Of a stretch of DNA of 39,772 nt, positions 31,086 through 38,655 are shown in pieces. Position 1 is the stretch's first letter; each line of letters starts with the position of its first letter. The stretch covers positions 1-39,772 of the forward strand of contig JASLBU010000006.1 of NCBI GenBank assembly GCA_030146365.1, in the 5' to 3' direction. The notes beneath the pieces are model-generated. The model made no database searches and had not been told where the DNA came from. It saw only the letters and a program-made list of their open reading frames with translations. The translations under genes were made by a program, and so were the position numbers. The stretch is from Candidatus Limnocylindria bacterium (GTDB lineage: Bacteria > Chloroflexota > Limnocylindria > QHBO01).

Positions 31086-31747
31086 CAGGGGATCTCGACG
31101 CGCAGAACGGCCGGCTCCCCACTCTCGAGCGCCAGGATGTCGTTGCCGGACAGCACCTGGAGGTCGAAGGCCACGGGCCCATCCGCCGTGCGGTTCACGA
31201 CCAGCGGGATCTCCAGTGTTGCGCCCGGCAGCAGCGGGCCCCATCCCACGGAGGTCGTGCCGGCCGGCTCGCCCTGCTCTCCGGGGCCGATGACCCATTT
31301 CGTCCATGGCTGCACCAGCGGCGGCCCGCCCTCCACGATGCGATCCGGCGATGGTGCGAACGGGGCGAGGAAGAGGGTCTCGTCGAGGTCCGTGTGCCAC
31401 CGCAGCACGAGCTCGTCGATGCGCTCGTCTGCGGCGCTGATGACGGTCACAACGATGCGTCCGTCGCCGTCGGCCGGCACGTCGGGCGATACGTCGACAG
31501 TCACGACGCGCGGGTCGCTGCCTTCGGGCAGCTCCAGGGAGAGCGACGGGGCCGGCGTCGCCGAGGCCGTGGCCTCGGCGGTCGCGGGAGCGCTCGGCGG
31601 ATCGCTTGGCGGCAGCACCGCGGTGGCCGTGGCAGCGGAACTCGGCGACGCAGCGTCGGCCGACGGGCTCGTCGACGGGCTCGTCGACGGTTCGGGAGTG
31701 CAGCCGACAGCCGTGGTCAGCAGCAGGAGGATGGCGAAACGCCTCAC
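31085..31747 (-). CDS. Lipoprotein with Ser/Thr/Pro linker, unknown function
   Basis: 220 residues. MRRFAILLLLTTAVGC is a short lipoprotein signal (lipobox AVGC, Cys16), followed by about 55 residues of Ser/Thr/Ala/Pro linker. The folded part (about 75-220) is beta-rich (VTVDVSPDVPADGDGRIVVTVI, later GATLEIPLVVNRTADGPVAFD, then VLRVEIP), like an immunoglobulin-type or DUF-type extracellular domain. GTG start overlaps the response regulator stop (GTGA) and its stop overlaps the methyltransferase ATG. It may be the extracytoplasmic sensing or target part of the adjacent two-component system. Confidence 0.75.
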   Translation of the reverse strand: MRRFAILLLLTTAVGCTPEPSTSPSTSPSADAASPSSAATATAVLPPSDPPSAPATAEATASATPAPSLSLELPEGSDPRVVTVDVSPDVPADGDGRIVVTVISAADERIDELVLRWHTDLDETLFLAPFAPSPDRIVEGGPPLVQPWTKWVIGPGEQGEPAGTTSVGWGPLLPGATLEIPLVVNRTADGPVAFDLQVLSGNDILALESGEPAVLRVEIP

Positions 31748-32439
31748 CGCGTCACCTCCTCGAGCTCGGGCAGTCGGTTCCGGATCGCGTAGCCTGCCGC
31801 CTGGGCTCGGCTCACCAGCGTGAGCTTGGCGAGGATGCTGGACACGTAGTTGCGGACCGTCTTCTCCGCCAGGCCCATGCGGTCGGCGATGTCCCGATTG
31901 CTCGCTCCATCGGCGAGATGCGCAAGGACGCGCCGCTCCTGCTCCGTCAGCTCGGCAAAGGCGCCGGCCTCCTCGAGCCGGCTCGCGTTCCGGAGCCGGT
32001 CGAGCACACTGCGCGTGACCGCCGGGTCGAGGAGGGATCCACCGTCCGCGACGACGCGCACGGCGTCGACCAGCTCACCCGAGCCGACACGCTTCAGCAC
32101 ATAGCCCGAGGCGCCCGCATCGATCGCGTCGAAGAGCGCATCCGAGTCGGCGTGGCTGGTCAGCATGATCACGGGGACGTCCGGGAGCTCGCGCGTGATC
32201 GTGCGGCAGGCGTCGATCCCCGAGCCGTTGGGCATCCTGATGTCCATGACCGCAACGTCGGGTCGGTGCCGCCGCGCGAGGTCGACGGCTTCGTCACCCG
32301 ACGCGGCCTGTGCCACCACGGACAGCCCCGCCTGCGCGTCCAGGAGCGCGGCGAGGCCGATGCGGACGACTTCGTGGTCGTCGGCGATGAGGATGCGGAT
32401 GGGCGCCTGGGCGGCGCCGTCGGGAAATGGTGCAGTCAT
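31744..32439 (-). CDS. NarL/LuxR-type response regulator
   Basis: 231 residues. Receiver domain: acidic pair in IADDHE near 19-23, phospho-acceptor Asp66 in DVAVMDIRMPNG, Thr/Ser in IMLTSHAD and Lys in GYVLKRVG. The C-terminal HTH_LuxR domain starts about residue 160 (LTEQERRVLAHLADGASNRDIADRM, then AEKTVRNYVSSILAKL). The ATG overlaps the kinase stop (ATGA). It should be phosphorylated by the adjacent kinase. A ~12-residue N-terminal tail precedes the receiver domain. Confidence 0.94.
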   Translation of the reverse strand: MTAPFPDGAAQAPIRILIADDHEVVRIGLAALLDAQAGLSVVAQAASGDEAVDLARRHRPDVAVMDIRMPNGSGIDACRTITRELPDVPVIMLTSHADSDALFDAIDAGASGYVLKRVGSGELVDAVRVVADGGSLLDPAVTRSVLDRLRNASRLEEAGAFAELTEQERRVLAHLADGASNRDIADRMGLAEKTVRNYVSSILAKLTLVSRAQAAGYAIRNRLPELEEVTR

Positions 32440-33962
32440 GAGGGGCGGCGAACGGTCGCCACCGGCATCGTAAGGGACAGGCGCGTACCCTGCCCGGGAG
32501 CGCTCTCGAGCTCGAGCTCCGCGTCGAGCAGCTCCGCCCGACGGCGCATGTTGGCCAGTCCCTGGGCGCGCCCGCGCCGGCCCCGGCCGCCGCCACCGGC
32601 GGGAGGCGTGAAGCCGGCCCCGTCGTCGCGAATCTCGAGTGTGAAGCGCCGCTGGGTGCACGCCATGCGCACCGCCACCGTCGTGGCATGAGCGTGGCGC
32701 AGGACGTTGCTGAACGCCTCGGTGACGATGTTGCGCAGCTGCACTGCCTGCTCGGGGGTCAGCCTCGGACGAAACAGGCCCTCGGACGCGACGTCGACCT
32801 TGACGAGCGTATGGGCCTGCAGCTCATCGGCAACCGCGAGCACGATCGCCTCCGCGTCTCGGGTCTCCAGCTCGCCCGACCGGAGGTCGAAGATCGTGCT
32901 GCGGATGTCGCCGGTGATCTTGTTCAGCTCGGCCATCACCGTGCCGATGCGATTCCGGGTCCGCTCCGGCGCGCCCTCGGCGTCCGTTGCTGCCTGTTCC
33001 AGGTGCAGTCCTGCGGCATAGATCGACTGGATGATGCCGTCGTGCAGGTCACGCCCGATCCGCTCTCGCTCTCGGAGCAGGCTCTCCCGTCGTCGGGCAT
33101 CGGCGAGCGCGCGATCGGTCTCGCGCTCGAACAGCTCGAGGCTCCGGATGACCGCCACCGCGATCGCCAACCCGGTCAGCGAGCGGATCACCTCGATGGG
33201 GATGCCGACCGACTCGAGGACGGTCCGCGAGTTCAGCACCGATGCCGGCGCGAACGGCGCGGGCAGTGGAACGAGACCGGCGACCACGGCGTACACGAGA
33301 AAGGCAACGGATGCGACCCGCAGCGATGCCGCGACCCGCGGCCCGCCGACCGGCGCCAGCAGCAGCGTGCTCCGTCGGAGTCCGATGGCCACCAGGACGG
33401 CCGCGGGCACGGCGAGCAGCATGCGAGCCGTCACGTCGCCGACGGCGAGCGGCGACCCGACGCCCGCGAGTGCCGGGCCGATCTCGGCGGCGCGCAGCCA
33501 CGGTCCCGGCTCGGCGACGTATCCCGCCGCGGCAGTGCTCGACAGGACGATCGTGGCCACCAGCCACAGGAGGCTGACTGCCGCAGGCACCACTCGCATC
33601 CATGGCTGGCCGTGGATGCGCGGCAAACTTGCCGGGTCCCGGGTGCTGAGGAGCAGCTCGACGCCGAACTGGAAGAGAAACGCGAAGCTGAGCGGCTTGA
33701 GGAGGAGCTGCAGGACGAGCAGGCTCTCGACGAGTGGCTGCGGCAGGAAGCCCGCCTGGATCGGGATGAACAGGTAGCCCCACTCCATGAGCCCGTGCAC
33801 GATGCCGAAGGCCGCGAGCCAGGCCAGCGGACGCGCCAGCGGCAGCTGGGACCGCTGGCGGCTCTGGAGCGCCACCGCCAGACCCGTGACGAAGAAGACC
33901 TGCCCGTACACCGACAGGACGATGATCCGGTTCGTCTCGAACAGCTCCGCCAGCCAGCCCAT
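32436..33962 (-). CDS. NarX/LuxR-type sensor histidine kinase with polytopic membrane domain
   Basis: 508 residues. Roughly seven hydrophobic helices span residues 10-280 with short connecting loops and no large periplasmic domain, so sensing is probably within or near the membrane. The HisKA_3 box is RERIGRDLHDGIIQSIYAAGL with phospho-acceptor His307. The ATPase has NIVTEAFSNVLRHAHA (N box) and IRDDGAGF (G1), with a Gly/Arg-rich insertion (PPAGGGGRGRRGRAQ) between G1 and LANMRRRAELL. A TACCAT box lies 8 nt before the ATG. It is the first gene of the overlapping operon ending in the methyltransferase. Confidence 0.92.
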   Translation of the reverse strand: MGWLAELFETNRIIVLSVYGQVFFVTGLAVALQSRQRSQLPLARPLAWLAAFGIVHGLMEWGYLFIPIQAGFLPQPLVESLLVLQLLLKPLSFAFLFQFGVELLLSTRDPASLPRIHGQPWMRVVPAAVSLLWLVATIVLSSTAAAGYVAEPGPWLRAAEIGPALAGVGSPLAVGDVTARMLLAVPAAVLVAIGLRRSTLLLAPVGGPRVAASLRVASVAFLVYAVVAGLVPLPAPFAPASVLNSRTVLESVGIPIEVIRSLTGLAIAVAVIRSLELFERETDRALADARRRESLLRERERIGRDLHDGIIQSIYAAGLHLEQAATDAEGAPERTRNRIGTVMAELNKITGDIRSTIFDLRSGELETRDAEAIVLAVADELQAHTLVKVDVASEGLFRPRLTPEQAVQLRNIVTEAFSNVLRHAHATTVAVRMACTQRRFTLEIRDDGAGFTPPAGGGGRGRRGRAQGLANMRRRAELLDAELELESAPGQGTRLSLTMPVATVRRPS

Positions 33963-33970
33963 CGGGGCTG

Positions 33971-33976
33971 ATGGTA
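33971..33976 (-). promoter_or_regulatory. Putative -10 box (TACCAT), leaderless operon start of sensor kinase
   Basis: TACCAT on the minus strand ends 8 nt before the ATG at 33962, within a 48-bp divergent region. It would drive the four-gene kinase operon. Confidence 0.45.
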
Positions 33977-33995
33977 GGGGACGGCCTCACCTTGC

Positions 33996-34001
33996 TACGA
34001 T
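33996..34001 (+). promoter_or_regulatory. Putative -10 box (TACGAT) of small membrane protein
   Basis: TACGAT ends 9 nt before the ATG at 34011. It shares the divergent region with the kinase promoter. Confidence 0.4.
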
Positions 34002-34010
34002 CGGCTGCAG

Positions 34011-34439
34011 ATGACCGAACAGCCGACGGCGCAGCCGTCCTCCCCCACACCTACGCCCGTGCGGCTGTGGTTCGCCTGGGCATTCCTGCTGCTCGGAGTC
34101 ACCGGGCTGCTCCTCGGTCGGATCGTGGAGTTCATCGACTTCAGCGAGCGTGCTCCGTTCAGCCTCCTCGGCATCTTCATGATGGTGGAGCTGGCCCTCG
34201 TCCTGTTCGGGATCACCACGGCGCTGCAGCGCAAGCGGATCGCATATCGCTTCGCGATCGCGATCGCGCTGCTGCCCGTCCCGATCCTCGCCGGACTGCC
34301 ACCGGTCCTCCTGCAGATGCCCCCGGCGGCCGCCAACGGGTGGTACCTGCTGACCGTCCCCCTGGGCGCGCTGGTGAGCCTGATTCTCGTCATCGGCCTG
34401 CTCAGCGCGTCCGCGCGGTCCTACTTCTCCGAGGCCTGA
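34011..34439 (+). CDS. Small integral membrane protein, unknown
   Basis: 142 residues with a Pro/Thr-rich cytoplasmic or exposed N-terminus (about 17) and four predicted helices: FAWAFLLLGVTGLLLGRIVEF, FSLLGIFMMVELALVLFGI, a third at RFAIAIALLPVPILAG and a fourth ending at LILVIGLLSASA. No family recognised. It is divergent from the sensor kinase and separated from it by 48 bp; a shared regulator is possible but not shown. Confidence 0.75.
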   Translation: MTEQPTAQPSSPTPTPVRLWFAWAFLLLGVTGLLLGRIVEFIDFSERAPFSLLGIFMMVELALVLFGITTALQRKRIAYRFAIAIALLPVPILAGLPPVLLQMPPAAANGWYLLTVPLGALVSLILVIGLLSASARSYFSEA

Positions 34440-34495
34440 GCCGCCGCGGTACCCGCTCGGCGACTGCGACGCACCGCCCGCAGCCGGCATCTCCC

Positions 34496-34501
34496 TATAC
34501 T
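34496..34501 (+). promoter_or_regulatory. Putative -10 box (TATACT), leaderless start of FAH-family gene
   Basis: TATACT ends 8 nt before the ATG at 34510. It would drive both the FAH hydrolase and threonine dehydrogenase. Confidence 0.45.
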
Positions 34502-34509
34502 CGGCCGCG

Positions 34510-35394
34510 ATGCACGTGCTCAGCTACGTCCGCGACGGCGATGCGCGGCTCGGGATGCGCGCCGGTGGGGGGATCGTGGACCTGACCGAGTCGCTCGGCG
34601 TGACGGACGTCGGCGAGCTGCTGCAGCGCGGGCTGAAGGTGGACGACTCGGCCGGCGCCGGAGAGCCGATCGACCCGGACGGCGTGGTGCTGCGCGCGCC
34701 GATCACCCGTCCGGGCAAGATCATCTGCGTCGGGCTGAATTACCACGACCACTGCCGAGAGCAATCCATCGAGCCACCCGCGTACCCGATGCTGTTCAGC
34801 AAGTTCGCCAACGCGGTCAGCCATCCAGGCGGACCGGTCACGCGCCCGGCGGCGACCGACATGCTCGACCTCGAGTGCGAGCTGGCGGTGGTGATCGGCC
34901 GCCAGGCGTCACGGGTCTCGCGAGATGAGGCGCCGTCGGTGATCTTCGGGTACACGATTCTCAACGACGTGACGATGCGTGACCTCCAGAAGGAAGATCG
35001 CCAGTGGCTGCGGGCGAAGGGCTCCGACGGGTTCGCGCCGATGGGACCGGGTGTGGTGACCGGCGACGAGCTGGGCGACCCGGGGGCGCTGCGCCTCCGC
35101 TCCTTCGTGAACGGGGAGCCATGGCAGGACTCCACCACCGGGGAGATGGTGTTCGACGTCCCGACCATCGTCGCGTTCGCCTCGCGGACGATCACGCTCG
35201 AGCCGGGCGACGTCATCGCCACCGGAACGCCGGCCGGCGTGGGTCACTACCAGTCCCCGCCCCGCTATCTGTCGGACGGGGACGTCATGCGCTGCGAGAT
35301 CGACGGCATCGGCGCGATCGAGAACCCGGTGGTCGATGCTCCCGACCGCCTGGACGACCACGCCTCCGCCGCCGGGCTGAGCGCCCTCGGGTGA
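34510..35394 (+). CDS. Fumarylacetoacetate hydrolase-family protein
   Basis: 294 residues. The small N-terminal domain is followed by the FAH catalytic barrel from about 68 (KIICVGLNYHDHCRE). Metal ligands Glu122 and Glu124 in DLECELAVVIG, and Asp153 in LNDVTMRD, are present, with FAPMGP and a C-terminal LEPGDVIATGTPAGVGHYQ motif. Members hydrolyse acyl-pyruvates or fumarylacetoacetate, or decarboxylate oxaloacetate. The substrate is uncertain. Its stop overlaps the tdh start (GTGA), so it is coupled to threonine breakdown. Confidence 0.88.
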   Translation: MHVLSYVRDGDARLGMRAGGGIVDLTESLGVTDVGELLQRGLKVDDSAGAGEPIDPDGVVLRAPITRPGKIICVGLNYHDHCREQSIEPPAYPMLFSKFANAVSHPGGPVTRPAATDMLDLECELAVVIGRQASRVSRDEAPSVIFGYTILNDVTMRDLQKEDRQWLRAKGSDGFAPMGPGVVTGDELGDPGALRLRSFVNGEPWQDSTTGEMVFDVPTIVAFASRTITLEPGDVIATGTPAGVGHYQSPPRYLSDGDVMRCEIDGIGAIENPVVDAPDRLDDHASAAGLSALG

Positions 35395-36413
35395 GAGCGC
35401 TCGCCAAGGTGGCCGCCGGTCCGGGGCTGGAGCTGATCGATCGCCCCGCCCCGGCGCCGCGCCAAGGGGAGGTGCTGCTCCGGGTCGAGGCGGCGAGCAT
35501 CTGCGGGACGGATCACCACCTCTTCAGCTGGGACGAGTGGGCCGCGGAGAACCTCGAGCCGCCGCGCGTGCTGGGCCATGAGCTGGCCGGCACCGTCCTG
35601 GGCACCGGACCGGGCGTCACCCGCGTGAAGGAAGGCGACCTGGTCGGCGTGGAGTCGCACCTGTTCGACTGGACGTGCGCGCAGTGCCGCGGCGGCGACA
35701 TGCACCTGTGCCGCAACCTGCGCGTCATCGGCGTGCACACCGACGGCGGGTTTGCGGAGCAGGTCGTCATCCCGGAGGCGAATGCGATCGAGTCGAACGG
35801 GCTCGACCCCGCGGTGATCGCGCTCCAGGAGCCGATGGGCAACGCCGTCCACGCTGCATTCGCGGAGCCGGTCGAAGGACGCTCGGTGCTCGTCACCGGC
35901 TGCGGACCGATCGGGCTGTGCGCGGTGGGCATCGCCAAGGCTGCCGGAGCGAGCATCGTCATCGCGACCGACACGGAGGACTACCGGCTCGACCTGGCGC
36001 GCGTCATGGGGGCCGATCTGGCCCTGGACGCGGCCGACCCGGCGACCGAGGAGCGGATCGGCGAGGCCACCGGTGGCGACGGCGTTGAGGTGGTGCTCGA
36101 GATGAGCGGCGCGGCGCCTGCACTGGACCAGGCGCTGCGGTTGATCACCCGTGGCGGCTCCATCAGCCTGCTGGGCATCTTCGGCGAGCCGCCGACCGTC
36201 GACCTCTCGGAGCTGGTCATCATGAAAGGGCTGCGCCTGCACGGCATCTACGGTCGCCGTATCTACGACACCTGGGAGCGCACCCAGGGTCTACTGAGAG
36301 GCGGGCTCGACGTGTCACCGATCATCACGCACCGGTTGGATCTCGCCGATTGGGAGCAGGCGTTCGAGCTCATCGGCTCCCGGCACGCCGGCAAGGTGGT
36401 TCTCGCCCCATAG
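35391..36413 (+). CDS. tdh: L-threonine 3-dehydrogenase
   Basis: 340 residues, GTG start. Medium-chain zinc dehydrogenase making 2-amino-3-ketobutyrate from threonine. Catalytic zinc residues Cys38 (ICGTD) and His63/Glu64 (LGHELAG) are present; cofactor motif GCGPIGLCAVGIAKAAG. The structural zinc lobe has Cys96, Cys99 and Cys107, but the position of the usual first Cys (93) is Asp (FDWTCAQC); acidic ligands at this site are known in some archaeal ADHs. Followed by kbl, which uses its product. The Tdh-like segment HLFSWDEWA and the neighbour support this function over a general alcohol dehydrogenase. Confidence 0.9.
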   Translation: MRALAKVAAGPGLELIDRPAPAPRQGEVLLRVEAASICGTDHHLFSWDEWAAENLEPPRVLGHELAGTVLGTGPGVTRVKEGDLVGVESHLFDWTCAQCRGGDMHLCRNLRVIGVHTDGGFAEQVVIPEANAIESNGLDPAVIALQEPMGNAVHAAFAEPVEGRSVLVTGCGPIGLCAVGIAKAAGASIVIATDTEDYRLDLARVMGADLALDAADPATEERIGEATGGDGVEVVLEMSGAAPALDQALRLITRGGSISLLGIFGEPPTVDLSELVIMKGLRLHGIYGRRIYDTWERTQGLLRGGLDVSPIITHRLDLADWEQAFELIGSRHAGKVVLAP

Positions 36414-36424
36414 TCGGGCCGCAC

Positions 36425-36430
36425 TATCCT
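36425..36430 (+). promoter_or_regulatory. Putative -10 box (TATCCT), leaderless start of kbl
   Basis: TATCCT ends 6 nt before the ATG at 36437, in the 23-bp gap after tdh, so kbl may also be transcribed on its own. Confidence 0.4.
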
Positions 36431-36436
36431 GCACGC

Positions 36437-37645
36437 ATGACCGAAACGACGGCGCGAACGCGGAACCCGATGGCCTTCCTGGACGCGGAGATCGACGAGC
36501 TGAAGGCCAAGGGCCTGTATCGGCGGCTGCGCGTGGTCGAGAGCGAGCAGAAGAGCCGCTGCGTGATCGACGGGCACGAGGTCATCACGCTGTCCAGCAA
36601 CAACTACCTGGGCCTGAACACCCATCCCCGGCTGCGACAGGCGGCCCTCGATGCGGTCGAGCGCTTCGGCGCGGGGTCAGGCGCGGTGCGGACGATCGCC
36701 GGAACGATGAGCCTCCACGAGGAGTTGGAGGCTCGCCTCGCGTCCTTCAAGCACACCGAGGCGGTCCTCACCTTCCAGTCTGGCTTCACGGCGAACACCG
36801 GCGTCATCCCCGTCCTCGCTCCGGAGGGCGCCACGATCGTGTCCGATGCGCTCAACCACGCCAGCATCATTGACGGCATCCGCCTCACGAAGGCCGAACG
36901 CCGGATCTTCCCGCACGGCGACATCGAGGCACTGCGAGCTGCGCTGGCGGAGATCCGTCGGACGGATGCATCCCGCACGATGCTGGTGATCACCGATGGG
37001 GTGTTCAGCATGGACGGTGACATCGCCCGACTGCCGGAGATCGTCGAGGCGGCGGAGGCCTACGACGCCATCGTCTACGTCGACGACGCGCACGCGTCCG
37101 GCGTCCTCGGACGGAACGGACGCGGCACCGTTGACCATTTCGATCTCAACGGTCGCGTGCACGTGCAGGTGGGAACGCTGAGCAAGGCGGTCGGCGTGCT
37201 CGGGGGGTACGTGGCCAGCACGCGTAGCCTGCGGACGGTGCTCGAGCATCGGGCTCGGCCGTTCCTCTTCTCGACCTCGCATCCGCCGGCCGTCGCGGCG
37301 GCGTGCCTGGCGGCGATTGACGTGCTGGAGTCGGAGCCGGAGCTCATCGACCGGCTGTGGGCGAACACTCGCCACTTCAAAGCCGGCCTCCAGGGCCTGG
37401 GTTTCGACACGGGCAAGAGCGAGACGCCCATCACGCCGGTCATCGTCGGCGCCGGCGCGCTCGCGCATCGGTTCAGCGATCGGCTGTTCGAGGAGGGCGT
37501 CTTCGCCATGGGCATCGGGTTCCCCACGGTGCCCGATGAGAAGAGCCGCGTGCGGACCATCGTGACCGCGGAGCATTCGACCGAAGAGCTGGATACGTGC
37601 CTGGAGGTCTTCGAGCGCGTGGGCACGGAGCTCGCCATCATCTGA
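36437..37645 (+). CDS. kbl: 2-Amino-3-ketobutyrate coenzyme A ligase
   Basis: 402 residues, typical Kbl. A PLP alpha-oxoamine synthase cleaving 2-amino-3-ketobutyrate with CoA to glycine and acetyl-CoA. N-terminal LSSNNYLGLNTHPRLR, then SGAVRTIAGTMSLHEELEARL; VYVDDAHASGVLGRNGRG (PLP pyridine Asp), and Lys250 in VGTLSKAVGVLGGY as Schiff-base residue. C-terminal MGIGFPTVPDEKSRVRTIV. KBL-specific features and the tdh neighbour separate it from BioF and SPT. No downstream gene on this strand. Confidence 0.94.
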   Translation: MTETTARTRNPMAFLDAEIDELKAKGLYRRLRVVESEQKSRCVIDGHEVITLSSNNYLGLNTHPRLRQAALDAVERFGAGSGAVRTIAGTMSLHEELEARLASFKHTEAVLTFQSGFTANTGVIPVLAPEGATIVSDALNHASIIDGIRLTKAERRIFPHGDIEALRAALAEIRRTDASRTMLVITDGVFSMDGDIARLPEIVEAAEAYDAIVYVDDAHASGVLGRNGRGTVDHFDLNGRVHVQVGTLSKAVGVLGGYVASTRSLRTVLEHRARPFLFSTSHPPAVAAACLAAIDVLESEPELIDRLWANTRHFKAGLQGLGFDTGKSETPITPVIVGAGALAHRFSDRLFEEGVFAMGIGFPTVPDEKSRVRTIVTAEHSTEELDTCLEVFERVGTELAII

Positions 37646-37701
37646 CGTCTGCTGCGGCGCGGCGGGCGGTGGCCTTGGCGGCCCGCTGAAGGGCGTACAA
37701 A

Positions 37702-37733
37702 AGAACCCCGGGGAGCGAAGCCCCCCGGGTTCT
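37702..37733. terminator. Intrinsic terminator between kbl and the first surface protein
   Basis: AGAACCC (37702-37708) and GGGTTCT (37727-37733) enclose a GC-rich stem with one bulge and a GAAG-containing loop. Read on the minus strand it is followed by TTTTGTAC, so it is a good factor-independent terminator for the surface protein gene; it may also slow kbl transcripts from the other side. Confidence 0.75.
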
Positions 37734-37749
37734 CACAAGGCCTTTCCGG

Positions 37750-38352
37750 TCAGCGCTGGCGTGCGACGCGGATGTACACCATCGCGGCGAGCGCTGCGAG
37801 GAGCACCAGGCTCAGGACAGTTGCGGGGACCTGGGGGACGATTCCCATCGCCGTGTCCGGCAGCTCGCCGGCACTCGGTGCGGGCGTCGGGTTCCCGCCG
37901 AGGGTGTCCTCACGCGGCGTCTGGCTGGGGGCGGGCGTCGCCGTGACCGCGGCCTCGCTCTCGTTCGGCGTCGGAGCTGGCGTCGGCACCTCGGTCGGCG
38001 TCGGCGTGGGCGTCGGAGTCGGACTCGGGGTCGGGGTTGCGGTCGCGCCGCTCTGGCTCTCGTCCGGCGTCGGCGTGGGGTTGGCGGCCTGGGCGCACTG
38101 CTCGGCCGTTGCCTCGCCCTGGAGGAGGAAGTCGTCCTCGTGGCCGTTCAGGGCGCTGCCGTTGTCGTCGAGATGGGGTTCGTAGGCGCTGCTCGCATCG
38201 ACCGTGATTGCCACGAACTCGTTCGAGCCGCTGGTCGCGTGGCAGATGGTCACCTTGTCGCTCGCGAGAGCGGGCATGGTGAGGGCTGCAACCAGTCCAA
38301 GCGCTGCAAGCCCACTGAGGACGGTCCGTGAGGTTCGCGTCGTCGATGTCAT
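37750..38352 (-). CDS. Secreted cell-surface protein with LPxT-like anchor (CHAT-type domain)
   Basis: 200 residues. A signal peptide (VLSGLAALGLVAALTMPALA) precedes a compact domain (about 31-90) with VTICHATSGSNEFVAITV, PHLDDNG and GHEDDFLL; its Cys and His positions could bind metal, and similar domains occur in exported proteins of unknown role. A Pro/Thr/Ser stalk follows, then TPREDTLGGNPTP, then LPDTA, a membrane helix and a basic RVARQR tail, a sortase-like anchoring layout. The LPDTA differs from classic LPxTG. TATACT lies about 85 nt before the ATG; the stop lies 17 nt from the terminator. The same PREDTLGGNPTP block occurs in the neighbouring surface gene. Confidence 0.82.
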   Translation of the reverse strand: MTSTTRTSRTVLSGLAALGLVAALTMPALASDKVTICHATSGSNEFVAITVDASSAYEPHLDDNGSALNGHEDDFLLQGEATAEQCAQAANPTPTPDESQSGATATPTPSPTPTPTPTPTEVPTPAPTPNESEAAVTATPAPSQTPREDTLGGNPTPAPSAGELPDTAMGIVPQVPATVLSLVLLAALAAMVYIRVARQR

Positions 38353-38445
38353 GACGTCAGATCTCCGATCTTGTTCCGGCAGGCTTGATTCCGGCCGATG
38401 AATGAATGCGTCCGAGTCCGGTTCACCGACCAGGACTAGGACTGG

Positions 38446-38451
38446 AGTATA
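38446..38451 (-). promoter_or_regulatory. Putative -10 box (TATACT) of surface protein gene
   Basis: TATACT (minus strand) lies about 95 nt before the ATG at 38352. TTGACC upstream is too far (26 bp) to be a normal -35. Unlike most promoters here it gives a long leader with GGAG before the start. Confidence 0.35.
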
Positions 38452-38587
38452 TGGACGTCACCCATTACTTGAGTACCGGTCAAATGACGTACGGGGTTCG
38501 GTGAAGTGCGGTGAAGCGCCCTCCGAGGCGAATGACGGTGGTGACAGCGTGCAACGCAGGTACCAGGACTCCTGGGTTGAAACAAGA

Positions 38588-38619
38588 ACGAGGCCCCCGG
38601 ACGGATCCGGGGGCCTCGT
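38588..38619 (-). terminator. Perfect 14-bp intrinsic terminator of second surface protein
   Basis: Arms ACGAGGCCCCCGGA and TCCGGGGGCCTCGT form a 14-bp stem around a 4-nt loop, 37 bp after the stop at 38656. On the minus strand the sequence continues TCTTGTTTCAA, a modest T-rich tract. Confidence 0.8.
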
Positions 38620-38655
38620 GGCGTTGTGCGTTCGGACGGCCAATGGCCGCGTCGG

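Larger units (their letters stand above)
38353..38655 (-). other. 303-bp gap: surface-gene leader, and terminator of the upstream gene
   Basis: No gene here. It contains the promoter and ~85-nt leader of the protein at 37750-38352, and the terminator of the surface gene starting beyond 39772 (38588-38619). Between them lies about 130 bp with a repeated GGTGAAG(T/C)G motif and CCAGGACTCCTGG, an interrupted palindrome near 38562-38574; their role is unknown. Confidence 0.5.

Noticed and set aside
38480..38600. tRNA-like region
   Set aside because: Has small stems and a GGTTGAAAC stretch but no acceptor, anticodon or T-arm pairing of a tRNA.
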